IMG/VR virus record: IMGVR_UViG_3300035670_000040
Coordinates: 62,001 to 126,000 of that record
Source of the DNA: a virus
Strand: one strand, 5' to 3'
Length of the DNA stretch: 64,000 nucleotides
Shown here piece after piece: positions 34,601 through 44,431 of the stretch. How positions within the stretch are numbered: the stretch's first letter is position 1; every line of letters begins with the position of its first letter. Both the position numbers and the translations under genes were made by a program. The notes beneath the pieces are model-generated. The model saw only the letters and a program-made list of their open reading frames with translations. It was not told where the DNA came from and made no database searches.

Positions 34601-36260
34601 GACTAGTCCCACCAAAATCCAAATCATATTTTATTCTTAAATATGTTCCAGAAATAGCAGGTATATATGGTGAATTTACTATATCATATTCCTGTAATAA
34701 TATACCATTTTCAGTATCATTTATATTAGTCGAAGATAATATAAATGCTTTTATTTTATCTCCTCTTAAAGTATTTTGTTTATTTTCTAAACTAAATTTA
34801 ATATAATCATTATGACCATACTCTTGTAATGGAAGTTCTAATATATCATAATCCGAATATATACTTGTATATAAATCGGCTTCAGAAAAATGTTCATTTA
34901 AGTTTTCACTTGATACATTATTAATGTTTCTAACAACAGTAGATGTTAAATTAAAATTTAAAGAATTAATATTTTCATAATTAAAAACATTAGATGCGTC
35001 TTTATAAGAATTTTTAAATGAATAATAATAAGGGGGATATTTAGTATGCCAACTCACATAATTATTGTGAGTTGAAACCAATATAGGTGAATTTAGATTT
35101 ATAGAAAAAGAAGAAGGGCTTGATATAGAACAAACACTAGACATTATTGTTTCATTTTCTGAAATAAATGGCAACTCTGCTATATATCTTAAAGATAACG
35201 ATGTATTAGGAATGCCTGATATTGGTGTAAAAATATTAGCAGGATAATCTAAATCCTTTTTACCAAAACTTTGGTAAACAAAAACACCAGTATCGAAATT
35301 TAAGGTAGAACTCAAAACACAGTTTAGAGGGTCTTCTAATGATAAATTTTGATTTATAGAAGACTGAAGTAGCTGAAAGGTTAATGTTTTATTTAAATCG
35401 TTTTGATTTAAAATATATCCTGTAACTAATGAACTATCTGGAAAAGTTAAGAAATCATCATAAGAATCTCCTATTTCTCTAATAGAATTGTCTTTAGAAA
35501 AATAATCTATATATCTTATAAAATAAGATAACCTACAAGTATCTGGTCTAATCTTACAACCATTTTTTTCTAGTAAACTTCTATAAAAAATTGGGTTATA
35601 AGTATCGGTAAATTTTATGATTTCATTATTTCCTCTGGTTATATTTCCAGATAAACTATACATTATATTTGTTATCTGAGAAGAATTAAATGGTATAAAA
35701 TTCTCTGGGTTTTTTGATATAAATTGACTATGTCCTTGTTTTACTCTTTCTGTGTAAAAATTATCTATAAATTGAAAATAATCAGAACTTAATAAAACTG
35801 TTGATGTTTTTAATACATAAGACTTTATTCCATTATCATCTAAAACTTCACAAGATGTTGGGTACAAAAACAATTGAGAAGGATATGAAACTATTCCAAA
35901 AAAATTATTTTCTGATGTTTGTAACATAACAGAACCTAGAATATTACCGTAATTATTTTTTCTAAAAGCAGATGGATTCCAAGAAAATGTTAATAAATTT
36001 GTTGTTAGGTCTGCATTTAGTTCATAATTGTTTGGAGTAAAAACCAAAGGTTTACTTGAACTAAGACCTATTAAATTAGTATTTAATCCAGCAGGATCAT
36101 AATATTTTTTTGTATATGTGTTATCTTCGCAATAATAAGGAGAAAAAATTGCATGTATAGGCAATAAAGAATATCTATAATCAACAACGGATCTATCGAC
36201 AGAAAACAAATATTTTTCATTTGGCCATGTTCCTGATGTTGTTACTATATATGGATTCAT
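31659..36260 (-). CDS. Giant virion protein, 1533 aa
   Basis: Mostly beta-strand, very rich in Ser/Thr/Asn/Tyr, with no long helices. It starts with a beta-sandwich-like region and shows repeated Ig-like strand pairs ('SLSIAQLTSENSAFGLDL', 'TYPNPIIFGTNFSVYYPN'). Placed between the putative gp7-like gene and a fibre gene in the baseplate operon, so a baseplate or fibre-base component is the best guess. I recognise no family. Four-base overlap with the downstream fibre gene suggests coupled expression. Confidence 0.6.
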   Translation of the reverse strand: MNPYIVTTSGTWPNEKYLFSVDRSVVDYRYSLLPIHAIFSPYYCEDNTYTKKYYDPAGLNTNLIGLSSSKPLVFTPNNYELNADLTTNLLTFSWNPSAFRKNNYGNILGSVMLQTSENNFFGIVSYPSQLFLYPTSCEVLDDNGIKSYVLKTSTVLLSSDYFQFIDNFYTERVKQGHSQFISKNPENFIPFNSSQITNIMYSLSGNITRGNNEIIKFTDTYNPIFYRSLLEKNGCKIRPDTCRLSYFIRYIDYFSKDNSIREIGDSYDDFLTFPDSSLVTGYILNQNDLNKTLTFQLLQSSINQNLSLEDPLNCVLSSTLNFDTGVFVYQSFGKKDLDYPANIFTPISGIPNTSLSLRYIAELPFISENETIMSSVCSISSPSSFSINLNSPILVSTHNNYVSWHTKYPPYYYSFKNSYKDASNVFNYENINSLNFNLTSTVVRNINNVSSENLNEHFSEADLYTSIYSDYDILELPLQEYGHNDYIKFSLENKQNTLRGDKIKAFILSSTNINDTENGILLQEYDIVNSPYIPAISGTYLRIKYDLDFGGTSLTIKPSISTKVGNFDAYWSTTFTIGSDYFVRNSVLPPTITVLNQNISSVTLSIAQLTSENSAFGLDLRNSEIVWNIQGENTSDFVIKNVTPVDFGPFSLLNKNEPYSFDYTNQIEITGVSNKEFVVTLSSILYQTINSIIISPDYFYLYSENNIFIDHNEIDLNNKIKLLKVDCKVPILNKTYDINSGGNLFWKWSYNNIEDITPVTAFIVPPELTINSLEEFFSLNEVFNFSIYEENTTSYSDLISSIYFLVETDYTLTEETIPFNVSVELYDLGEIFNGNKTIQLNTYPNPIIFGTNFSVYYPNFETVSILNTNDNLNSFTRPPNGTNYFAFNALGLNSLNTSISSLKWIFETKISPISALNSYYYINETRTLTPDSSGSYNSVIFKDLNSYYYEENTYKNLEYINGLTSTILTQTDVNLLCSYLSFDRLTALTSTLISISSIENLTPLATSLFVTSTSFYTSAFFQESDYSFLQEINNLYKYNLYTSSINVDEIIDGDLFTSEYILYIADFWLSGQNILISDDQTTVTDFSSVNIVSNSNLLDFYTTTNKTTSFEYTLLEQYIQKEAYFETDVTLKAENVSILNWNNLYDFETKGKIVITSESEFTTYPDIFVIPKHIWIPKWRYNTLGEAWSKKTEKFVTVLDGYDTTYQYFLTGKTYGNRLSCQEFGIIITDTQNLDIEPTDPIQILFSVGNEEQVFLDEQIIETPDQYSLDANDIKIKDFKIPCYPDMYTEGGMTVYVTAFNRFFPSTGGVSYYGLNELSSTEISVFNYPITAKTHLREYDDEGFVTGNYANYNPRLYDYEPVKFRFYPEVSNFDLDQKRTLRVKQIIEVDPVNAPNLIQFNESSVVYELSSLYWTVSTVVPATSNEYIDLFNLNVGDAFVPLTINDYEVGTLVLTASALVSTKITPYTFSNYSSSEYTGERDLWGSVYQIAIGNEDKPVYEILISKINTITSETETISTYNAISTHNNYLLTI

Positions 36261-36291
36261 TTATATTACAATATAATTAGTATTATTAACC

Positions 36292-39200
36292 TTAAATTAT
36301 ACCCAATCCTTTTTGAAGTTCATAGTTTATCATTCTATCAAATAATCCATTATTAGAATACCAAGTATTTTGATTTGAATTTACTTTAATTGTCGTTTGC
36401 GAATTATCCCAATCAACAAAATTTTCTACCCTATATTTTTCGTTTAGTTTTATAAACTGTTTATACTTAATTGCTGATAATTTATTTATAATAAATGTAT
36501 GTTTGTTATAACCATTCATATCTTTTATTTCTAATAATTTATTATCGAATAGAGATAAATCTGTCATTGGTATAGAAAAAGCAGATGTTTCTATATAATA
36601 AAAAGCAGAAGATAAATTTACACTATATGAGGAACTGAAGTTTAAAATTGTTTTTGTTTTTAAATCCTCAATGTGAATTGACCAGTCTTTAAGACTTTCT
36701 GTAGAAAATTCTGAAAATGATGTTATTGCATAATATATACTTGAAACTAATGGAACTTCTATTTCACTAACAAATATTTCTGCACTATTACTATTAACTT
36801 TGCTATAAAATGCAGTTAATTGTTGAGTATTGAATGCTGAAGTAAACCTATAATTTGTTATAGAATAATCATCAGGTGTTGGTTTATATTCATAAAATTG
36901 ATAATCAACTCTCCATTCCTCTGGTAAACCTATAGAAGTGGCTAATTGTGTTATAGAATAAATGTTTTGATTATCAATAAAACCAGTGCTTATTTTTCTA
37001 TATTTTTTATCTAAGTTTTTGTATCTTAAAACAACAGGTATTCCTGCTGTTATATTATAATATAAAGTATCTATTAAATTTCCTTTATTTGATTGTTTTT
37101 CTTTCCCACAATATGAACATATACCATATCCATATTCATTAGACGTAAAAACATCACCACACTTACATTTTATTCCCATCAATTTATTCGGAGAAATGGA
37201 TGCATAGTCAACAATTCTAGATATTCCTTCAGGAAATCTTACTCTAAAACTTTCATCTTGAAAATCTATTTTAGACATTACATCATATAGATGTTTTATA
37301 TCACAAGTATCTATGTCGGCAGTATTATCAACAAAGTTCGCAATCTTCGAAAATGTGGATACTCCTAGATCACTTGGTTCATATGGATATGTTCCAAAAA
37401 TAGATCCCATAAATCCCTTTTTATTTGTTTTAGTTAATCTTATTTCTTCCAAATCATCATATTGTTTTTTTAATTCATCATTTAAATATATTTCTAGTTC
37501 ACTATTTCCTTCATAAGAAGAAGTATTTTTAATATCGTTAAGTTCTTTTTGTAATTCTCTTATCTTTTGCTTTGCTTCCGATGAAACTTCTGAAAGAATA
37601 TCAGAATCATTAAATTTATTATTATATAAAAAAGGACTTTCTTTTAATGATCTCATAAAACTGAAATCATACATATATTTTCCCATATCAAAATCTTCAT
37701 TTTTTACAAATATCTTATAACTGTCTTTGTTAGAAAAAATTATATTTTTACTTGTACCTGTCACATATCCTGTTTTATTACTATCAATCAAGTATGTATA
37801 TTTATAACACCATTTCCAACCATTTAAATCACCATTAGCTTTTAATGATTTAGAAAATTTTGAATATTTAATACTATAAGGAGTTATTATTTGTCCTTCA
37901 GAATCAATATCATATTCTATATTGGAAGGATTTATAAAAAAGAATGATTCTTCCTTTAAATTAGATGTATTTAAAACATGAACTTTATTCTGTAACGAAT
38001 TTAAAACATATATTCTTTCATTTAAATTGTAAGCTATACCATCTATTATTGATTTGTTTTTAGTATCATTGATATTACTATTTTTTATTTCAAATTCTTT
38101 TAATATAAAATAAGTAGAAGATATTTTAGTTATTTTACTATAAGAATGATTAAAATATAAATTTCCATTTTTATCTAAAACCATATGTTTTATATTAGAA
38201 TATATTGGAAGTTTTTTAATTAACTCAAAATTTATTGTATTAAAAACCTGTATAAAAGAATCGTTTGTGTAAATGTATTTTAAATCTTTATTAAGATGAC
38301 CATTATTAATAACATATATTTTATTTTCAGGTGATAACAATATATTTCCTAAAAAAATGTTGTCAAATTCTTTTATTAATAACTGATGTAATAATTTATT
38401 GTCATATTTTAATAATACACTTTTTTTATTTTGGTTTTTATATATACCACTAATATATAAGTTATTATCTTTATCAGTATCTATACAAACAGGTATAATG
38501 TTGTTTAATTTTAAAATACCAATCAAATTTCCGTTATCATTAAATTTTAAAATTGTTCCAGCATTAGATAAACCAACAAACAAATTTAAATTTCCATCAA
38601 CAACCAAATTATCTGGAGTATATTTTACTAAATTAGGTATATTCAAATTTATTGTTTTTAAATCTATTGTTTTATAAATCTTACCATCAGAAGTTATTCT
38701 GTAAATTTTATCTAATTCAACATCTGAAACCCATGCATGGTAGGTTGGAAAGTTTAAACAAGCAACAGAATGAAGTCCAGTTAAACTCTTTTTATTGTCA
38801 TAATTACTGGATATATGAGGATATGTTTTTTTATCTGTTTTAGTATTCCATAAAACAGCAGTGTCCATATTTGGATTTTTTTTAACAGATCCTTTAATTG
38901 GGATTTTTTTCTGTGAAAACAAATCATTATAAGAATCTAAAGTACTACTATAAAAATATTGTGGCGAATCTATAATAGAATTTTTAGTAAAAACATATTG
39001 AGCAATATTAACTTCACCAGTTGTTGAATTCAATAACCATAAATTTGAATTATAATTATTAGCTTCAAGATTTGGTTTATTGAACGTAATAGATGCTGAT
39101 AAATTTACAGTACTAGCATTTTTTTGTTCGTATGTGGATTTATAATAACCTCCTGTTAAAAAATTGTTAGAATCTTTATATTTTATAAAAGGTTCTTCTT

Positions 39201-40608
39201 GTGGTTTTAAAAAAGAACTAACTGGTAAGAAATTATTAGAAAAAACAAGATTTAAAGGTATTTCTTCTTCTTTTGATATTGGTATATAATGTGCAAATCC
39301 TCCATTTTTATCAGCTAGTCTTATTGATGCTTCTAAATTATGTGGATCGGCTATTTGATGGGTTAAGTATCCCACACTAGCAATAAACGGAATATCTGAA
39401 CCTTGCCATTGAATAGGAGGTATTGGATTAACTCCATTTCTTGTAAATTTTATAGTTTCTGGTTCCCTCCATAATGTTACATAAGGAACATATGTTTGGG
39501 CTGTATTATTTGCATGACTAGGATGAGGCCCATCTATATTTGTTTTTGATTGATTGTCTCTAATATTAGAACTTCTTAAGGTTGCCCATAATACAGTATA
39601 TTGTTCATTATTAATAATTTGATCTTGATTATACCAATCATCAACAAAATAAAACTTTGCTTTTCCTTTTGTTCCTACTTCTATACCATTTTTATATTCT
39701 TCAGAATAAAGAATAGAAACACTTCCATCTGTCATGGGAAGTTCAATTTTTATATTTTTTATTTCTTCTCCGTATTCATTAACACGTATAGTGTCTTTGT
39801 CTTTTATTACTTTTATTTCTTTTATTACATTTAATGATTCATCTAAAAATCTCCACTCAGGTCTTAAAAAAGAATACTTTGTTGGTACATCAAGAGAAGG
39901 TAAAGATTTTGAAAATTGAGAATATAGATCAATATATCTATCATCATTAGTAATTGAATATGTAACTTCTAATTCAAAAGGAAATCTATTTAAATGTCCT
40001 GCATATGTTGGTGGCGGTACTTTTGAGAATCGTATAGAATCATTTATATATTCTTCGACAATTATGATTTCAGAATATTCGTATTTTATATTTGCTGATG
40101 TATATGCAATCATTTCGACCTTAAAAACTCCAGCAGAATCAAATGTCGCATCTTTTACTATTGATCTATTTGATAATACACCATTACCAAAGTTCCATTG
40201 AATATATTTTATATTTTTTGCATCAATGTCAAAAATATCAGGATTAGGTGTAAATGTAAACTTTGTTACTCTTGAATAGTTTTTATCATTTTCGTTTCTA
40301 ACTGTTCTTGTTATTAAAAATTTCTTGTCTGGAATATTTTTTACATTAATATCTATATATTCAATTTTACTTAAAGTTTTTTTCCCTTTTTTATAAAAAA
40401 TGGTGGCTTTTACTTTGTATTTTTTTGCTTTTCCAAAAACTTTTGTTGTTGTTTTTGTTTTTACATCATTTTTAGTATTATCACCCCAAACATAAGTTAC
40501 ATTTGAAAAAACAGATCCATCAGAAAAGTCATCAACAGTAAATGTAAAAACAGTATCGTTTATAAACCCCTCATTAGGTAGTAATGAATTTGAAGTTACT
40601 GTAATCAT
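36292..40608 (-). CDS. Giant baseplate protein with PKD, beta-propeller and zinc ribbon (possible gp7-like)
   Basis: 1438 aa. Two PKD/Ig-like modules at the N-terminus (about 10-90 and 110-185, 'YIQWNFGNG'). NHL-like propeller at about 615-900 ('NLFVGLSNAG', 'NLYFNHSYSK'). Coiled coil at about 1040-1075. 'ADIDTCDIKHLYDVMSKI' and 'VRFPEGISRIVDYASI' resemble gp7-type wedge proteins of marine T4-like phages. A zinc ribbon follows: Cys1148, 1150, 1164, 1167. It lies immediately downstream of gp6 (six bases), the place of gene 7 in T4. Wedge-scaffold role inferred from position and that segment; the added domains are not part of T4 gp7. Confidence 0.65.
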   Translation of the reverse strand: MITVTSNSLLPNEGFINDTVFTFTVDDFSDGSVFSNVTYVWGDNTKNDVKTKTTTKVFGKAKKYKVKATIFYKKGKKTLSKIEYIDINVKNIPDKKFLITRTVRNENDKNYSRVTKFTFTPNPDIFDIDAKNIKYIQWNFGNGVLSNRSIVKDATFDSAGVFKVEMIAYTSANIKYEYSEIIIVEEYINDSIRFSKVPPPTYAGHLNRFPFELEVTYSITNDDRYIDLYSQFSKSLPSLDVPTKYSFLRPEWRFLDESLNVIKEIKVIKDKDTIRVNEYGEEIKNIKIELPMTDGSVSILYSEEYKNGIEVGTKGKAKFYFVDDWYNQDQIINNEQYTVLWATLRSSNIRDNQSKTNIDGPHPSHANNTAQTYVPYVTLWREPETIKFTRNGVNPIPPIQWQGSDIPFIASVGYLTHQIADPHNLEASIRLADKNGGFAHYIPISKEEEIPLNLVFSNNFLPVSSFLKPQEEPFIKYKDSNNFLTGGYYKSTYEQKNASTVNLSASITFNKPNLEANNYNSNLWLLNSTTGEVNIAQYVFTKNSIIDSPQYFYSSTLDSYNDLFSQKKIPIKGSVKKNPNMDTAVLWNTKTDKKTYPHISSNYDNKKSLTGLHSVACLNFPTYHAWVSDVELDKIYRITSDGKIYKTIDLKTINLNIPNLVKYTPDNLVVDGNLNLFVGLSNAGTILKFNDNGNLIGILKLNNIIPVCIDTDKDNNLYISGIYKNQNKKSVLLKYDNKLLHQLLIKEFDNIFLGNILLSPENKIYVINNGHLNKDLKYIYTNDSFIQVFNTINFELIKKLPIYSNIKHMVLDKNGNLYFNHSYSKITKISSTYFILKEFEIKNSNINDTKNKSIIDGIAYNLNERIYVLNSLQNKVHVLNTSNLKEESFFFINPSNIEYDIDSEGQIITPYSIKYSKFSKSLKANGDLNGWKWCYKYTYLIDSNKTGYVTGTSKNIIFSNKDSYKIFVKNEDFDMGKYMYDFSFMRSLKESPFLYNNKFNDSDILSEVSSEAKQKIRELQKELNDIKNTSSYEGNSELEIYLNDELKKQYDDLEEIRLTKTNKKGFMGSIFGTYPYEPSDLGVSTFSKIANFVDNTADIDTCDIKHLYDVMSKIDFQDESFRVRFPEGISRIVDYASISPNKLMGIKCKCGDVFTSNEYGYGICSYCGKEKQSNKGNLIDTLYYNITAGIPVVLRYKNLDKKYRKISTGFIDNQNIYSITQLATSIGLPEEWRVDYQFYEYKPTPDDYSITNYRFTSAFNTQQLTAFYSKVNSNSAEIFVSEIEVPLVSSIYYAITSFSEFSTESLKDWSIHIEDLKTKTILNFSSSYSVNLSSAFYYIETSAFSIPMTDLSLFDNKLLEIKDMNGYNKHTFIINKLSAIKYKQFIKLNEKYRVENFVDWDNSQTTIKVNSNQNTWYSNNGLFDRMINYELQKGLGII

Positions 40609-40614
40609 GTTAGA

Positions 40615-42420
40615 TTAAAATTGTGTTGCTTCTATTGTTGATGGTTCTTTATAAATTTCTATTTGAGAACCTATGTTTGAAAGGTTGTTGAATATAGGAA
40701 ACTTAAATTCATCTAAAAATACATTTTGTGTATAAACCTTTTTATCATTGTCTGGATAATAAAAATTCCATGCTAGTAAACTAACACCATCTGTGTATGA
40801 ATTTGTTTTTTTATTATAAGTTTTAATATCTTCAACATCATCAAGAGCGAGTATGGATGATGTTATTCTATTAATATCAATATATTGACCTAGTTTAGAG
40901 TTTTCTGGTAAAAACTGATCTTTAAAAACATCAGCAATTTGATTTATTATCATAGAATCAGAAAGAGTGGATGTTCTAGATTTAAAAACTCTTAAAATTG
41001 TTGGAGTAAGATCGTTTAATGATATTTCAGTACCTGCCTTTGGAGGAACAAAAAAATCAAACATGATATATACGGGATCTGTTGCTACAAGTTCTGTTGT
41101 AACAATTTTCCAAGGTTCAAGTCCATTAATCATTAATTCTTTTTGTGGCGGATTTAAAAATGATTGATTTGATGTTTTTGGAACAGCACAAATATAAAGA
41201 TTATTAAAATTACAAGCATTCGAGAATTTAACCTGATTAAATAAAATATTAAATTCTTTATGAGGATTTTTAAGACCTATATCATAAAAATATTTCATAT
41301 ATTTCATTAAATAATCATTATTGTTTAATATTTTTACATCTCTTATAAAATTTGAATAATTATTTTTTATATAAGATTCGTAGTCTCGTTTTGTTGCTAA
41401 TCTGTATTGAGATCTAAAAGATTGCGGTGCATTTTTTCTTATTTCATCAACAGATTCTTCTTGTTTAAAATCGGTTGATGGAAATGCATTATTTATAAAA
41501 ATGTTTCTAAGTTGAGAAGGTTCTAAATAATTTGCATTAACAGAATTTGTATCATCTAAAACATTAGAAAATAAAACAGAATTAAATCTAACAACGAATT
41601 GATTTCCCAATCCACCAGATCCAATAGAAACATCATCTGGATTTATTCTTAAATAATAAACCAAAACTTCATCTCCTGTATTTAATTTTTTACCATTTAT
41701 ATCATTACCAAATGTTATTTCGTATCTCTTATTTTCATTATATCTTATTTCATAAACAGTTTCATTTGAAGTATGAAGAAATAATTCATTTACAGGAGAA
41801 TATTTAACCCATTGATTTGAGTTTCTTTCTCTTACATATACATCGATACTATAATGATCAATAAACATTGATTCATCCAAACTCAAAAATAAACTTTCAT
41901 TATCAAATCCTAATGCAGTATAAACAGGATATTCTTCATATATACCTTGTTTTAATAAAACATTATCATTCAATGCTGTTATTAATTCATTCACACCTTC
42001 ATTAAGTTTTGTAAAAAAAGTATCCTTTGTAAAAGAAAATGCACTACCACCAACATTAACATAACTATATCTAGGAATTGTGTAATTGTTTGCTGGAATA
42101 GACAACCCAGCAATTATTCTTACAGGAACAACTGAAGCTGTTTTACCTATTGGTTTATATCCCAAAATCTTAACTATTTTATTCATGTTCTCATAAAGTT
42201 GAGCTTCAGAAAACATACTTTCAGATGAAGTTTTATTTAAATAAAATAAAAGATTACCAAAAACAAGACTTATAACATCTATTAAAGCAGAAAGATTTGA
42301 CCCTTGATAGTTTTGATCAGTAAAAACCTTTCCTTTGTTTAATCTGTCAATTATCAATGACTTTAAGCTCAAGGCATCAAAGTTTAAGTATGTATTTTTA
42401 TCAAAATATATTTCGTTCAT
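40615..42420 (-). CDS. 6: Baseplate wedge protein gp6
   Basis: 601 aa. The N-terminus has the gp6/J-like signature: 'FDALSLKSLIIDRL', 'GSNLSALIDVISLVFGNLLF', 'YLNKTSSESMFSEAQL', then 'AKxLGY'-like 'KILGYKPIGKTASVVP'. gp6 dimers form the ring of the baseplate wedge and anchor gp25 and gp53. Near T4 length (660 aa). Preceded at five bases by gp25, the same order as in other contractile tail modules. High confidence. Confidence 0.9.
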   Translation of the reverse strand: MNEIYFDKNTYLNFDALSLKSLIIDRLNKGKVFTDQNYQGSNLSALIDVISLVFGNLLFYLNKTSSESMFSEAQLYENMNKIVKILGYKPIGKTASVVPVRIIAGLSIPANNYTIPRYSYVNVGGSAFSFTKDTFFTKLNEGVNELITALNDNVLLKQGIYEEYPVYTALGFDNESLFLSLDESMFIDHYSIDVYVRERNSNQWVKYSPVNELFLHTSNETVYEIRYNENKRYEITFGNDINGKKLNTGDEVLVYYLRINPDDVSIGSGGLGNQFVVRFNSVLFSNVLDDTNSVNANYLEPSQLRNIFINNAFPSTDFKQEESVDEIRKNAPQSFRSQYRLATKRDYESYIKNNYSNFIRDVKILNNNDYLMKYMKYFYDIGLKNPHKEFNILFNQVKFSNACNFNNLYICAVPKTSNQSFLNPPQKELMINGLEPWKIVTTELVATDPVYIMFDFFVPPKAGTEISLNDLTPTILRVFKSRTSTLSDSMIINQIADVFKDQFLPENSKLGQYIDINRITSSILALDDVEDIKTYNKKTNSYTDGVSLLAWNFYYPDNDKKVYTQNVFLDEFKFPIFNNLSNIGSQIEIYKEPSTIEATQF

Positions 42421-42425
42421 ATTTA

Positions 42426-42929
42426 TTATTTAGAATCTTGCACGTTGGATTTTAATACTATATCAGTAGATGTTTGTTTGTTTAAACTAGGTATGTCATA
42501 AAAAACAGAAATTCTGTAAATATTTTCGTCAAATAGAACATTAACAAGTATCTTTGAGATATTTATTCTTTTTTCTAAACCAGATAATCTATTTAACACA
42601 TATCTACCTATATAATCACCGTTTGTTTCACTCATTGGTTCAAACAAAAATTTATCTAAATTCATACCAAAATTTGGATCAAGAACTTTTTCGTTTGGTT
42701 TTGTATTAATACAATTAAATATAGAATTTGCTATTGCTGATTCGTCAAAAGAAACCTTAATATCATTAGATACACCTGACTTTAATCTAGTTCCAACAGC
42801 AACAGACATTTTTATATCCAAATGTAAATCGGTATAAGTAATATCATCATAAGTATCTTCGGATACTTTTGTTTGTTGTGTATTAACCTGTTTTGGTTTT
42901 ATTATGTTATCTAAACGAACTGTAGCCAT
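42426..42929 (-). CDS. 25: Baseplate wedge protein gp25
   Basis: 167 aa. The gp25/lysozyme-like fold signature is present: 'AIANSIFNCINTKPNEKVLD', 'NFGMNLDKFLFEPMSE' (the conserved F-E-P), then 'IGRYVLNRLSGLEKRINISK'. gp25 initiates sheath polymerisation and links wedge to tube. First gene of the 25-kb minus-strand tail operon. A TATAAGTA box lies 13 bases upstream. N-terminal 40 residues are an extra hydrophilic tail. Very confident family. Confidence 0.9.
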   Translation of the reverse strand: MATVRLDNIIKPKQVNTQQTKVSEDTYDDITYTDLHLDIKMSVAVGTRLKSGVSNDIKVSFDESAIANSIFNCINTKPNEKVLDPNFGMNLDKFLFEPMSETNGDYIGRYVLNRLSGLEKRINISKILVNVLFDENIYRISVFYDIPSLNKQTSTDIVLKSNVQDSK

Positions 42930-42934
42930 ACTAG

Positions 42935-42942
42935 GATAAATA
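42935..42942 (+). promoter_or_regulatory. Late-type promoter box, plus strand
   Basis: GATAAATA, 23 bases before the ATG at 42966. Lies back to back with the minus-strand box for gp25 in a 36-base divergent gap. Confidence 0.5.
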
Positions 42943-42950
42943 TACTTATA
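42943..42950 (-). promoter_or_regulatory. Late-type promoter box for gp25 and tail operon
   Basis: Minus strand reads TATAAGTA, one change from TATAAATA, 13 bases before the gp25 ATG. It adjoins the plus-strand box. Confidence 0.5.
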
Positions 42951-42965
42951 GAAAAACTAAATATT

Positions 42966-43496
42966 ATGGCAAAATATAATTCATTCGACGTTATTTATGA
43001 AAAGGCATTTTCAAAATATGCCAATGGTGGTGCATTTAGAGAAAATACACCAATAAAAATAAAAGACACTTATTTTAATAGTGATTATTATAAAGAAAGA
43101 TATTCTGGAGATAATGGTTTCACAGATTGGTTAAAAAATATGATTAAACAAGGTATATTCTTTTTTATTCATAAAATAAATGCTAGTGATACAACTGGTG
43201 ATGCTAAAGATGCGGTAGACTATTCAGGGGCAAAACACTTGTTTTTAACAATTAAAACAGATCCAAGATGTCCTGCATATTCTACTGAATATAACGAGTT
43301 TGATGTTCCAGCAAATTTTAAATATTTAGAGGTCTTAGATTTTGGTCCAAATCTTCCACCAGTTCAGGGTGTACCTAATAAATACGAAAAACCCTTTACA
43401 GATCATACACCACAAGAAGCACCTGATTTTATGAATTTAGGAAATAGACCTAAAGATGATAAACTTACTGTTAAAAATATAAAAATAAAAGTTTAA
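42966..43496 (+). CDS. Unknown protein, 176 aa
   Basis: Divergent from gp25 and convergent with clamp loader gp44, whose stop it shares through TTAA. Mixed alpha/beta with a helical middle ('FTDWLKNMIKQGIFFFIHKI'), a Pro-rich C-terminal half and a basic end. The late-type box suggests a virion or assembly protein. It does not match gp53 or gp3 by eye. Function unknown. Confidence 0.55.
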   Translation: MAKYNSFDVIYEKAFSKYANGGAFRENTPIKIKDTYFNSDYYKERYSGDNGFTDWLKNMIKQGIFFFIHKINASDTTGDAKDAVDYSGAKHLFLTIKTDPRCPAYSTEYNEFDVPANFKYLEVLDFGPNLPPVQGVPNKYEKPFTDHTPQEAPDFMNLGNRPKDDKLTVKNIKIKV

Positions 43497-43502
43497 ACTT
43501 TT
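43487..43502. other. Perfect palindrome at convergent stop codons
   Basis: A 16-base self-complementary sequence (AAAAGTTT and its complement) carrying the stops of both converging genes. It could fold as a weak AT-only hairpin; a strong terminator is unlikely without GC. Confidence 0.4.
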
Positions 43503-44431
43503 AAAGTATTTTCTATCGAATAGATACAACAATAGAAATTAATTTCGTGATCAGTTACAAAATTATCTTTATACATATATTCACCAATATCCAATAAAAT
43601 CATCTTTTTAAGATTATCTGATAAATCAGATTCATAGAATATCTCGAAAAGATTTTTTAAAAGTATTTGATAATTTGAATTAAAAAGATTCTCAGATTCG
43701 ATAATATATTTTCTTATATTTAAAGAAGAAGTTTTCTGAATTATCTTTTTATATACAGAATTAGCAAAATCCAATACTTCATCATTTTCTAGAATAAAAA
43801 GATTTCCTGATATAGAGAATTTTTGTAAATCGTTTATTGTTTTTCTTATATCAGGAAATCTTGAAGATACGAAATTATTTATTTTCTTTTTTTCATCATC
43901 ACTTATTTGAATTTTCTCTTTAACAAGTATTGATACACATCTTTTAATAACATCATCTATATTAGATTTTAATTCAAACATAGAACACCTTGATTTAATC
44001 GGTTCTATAATTTTTTTAATATAGTTCGCTGTTAATATAAATCTTGTCGAATTATGAAATTCCTCCATGACATTTCGAAGAGTCTTTTGAGCATCCAAAG
44101 TCATTCCACAAAACTCATCGAGTATGATAACCTTTTTTCTTCCATCAAATGATCTAACCTGAGAAAAAGACATTACCTTACCACGAATTGTGTCTATACC
44201 ATTCTCATCGCTTGCATTGATGTATAAATATTGACAATTCAAAACATCATTAACAAGTATTTTTGCTAAAGTAGTTTTTCCTGTACCAGCATCACCATAA
44301 AACAAAAGGTTTGGTATATCCTCTTCTAGTGAAAGAAAGTATTTCTTTGTTTCTTCATCTAAGATAAGATCATCTAGTTTTTTTGGTCTGTATTTTTCAA
44401 CCCACAAATCGTTATAATGAGATATTTTCAT
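43493..44431 (-). CDS. 44: Sliding clamp loader large subunit gp44
   Basis: 312-aa AAA+ ATPase of the RFC/gp44 family that opens the DNA polymerase clamp. RFC box 'WVEKYRPKKLDDLI' (10-23), Walker A 'GDAGTGKT' (46-53), Walker B with Asp105-Glu106 ('IILDEFCG'; the usual D-E-A/C-D is D-E-F-C), sensor 1 'FILTANY', and the S-R-C arginine-finger motif (147-149). Near T4 gp44 length (319 aa). The probable partner gp62 is 30 kb away on the other strand, unlike the adjacent T4 pair. Confident. Confidence 0.92.
   Translation of the reverse strand: MKISHYNDLWVEKYRPKKLDDLILDEETKKYFLSLEEDIPNLLFYGDAGTGKTTLAKILVNDVLNCQYLYINASDENGIDTIRGKVMSFSQVRSFDGRKKVIILDEFCGMTLDAQKTLRNVMEEFHNSTRFILTANYIKKIIEPIKSRCSMFELKSNIDDVIKRCVSILVKEKIQISDDEKKKINNFVSSRFPDIRKTINDLQKFSISGNLFILENDEVLDFANSVYKKIIQKTSSLNIRKYIIESENLFNSNYQILLKNLFEIFYESDLSDNLKKMILLDIGEYMYKDNFVTDHEINFYCCIYSIENTLKV

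Noticed and set aside
42966-43496. Assignment as baseplate protein gp53 or tail protein gp3
   Set aside because: Length and neighbourhood fit, but none of the conserved segments of those families could be seen.
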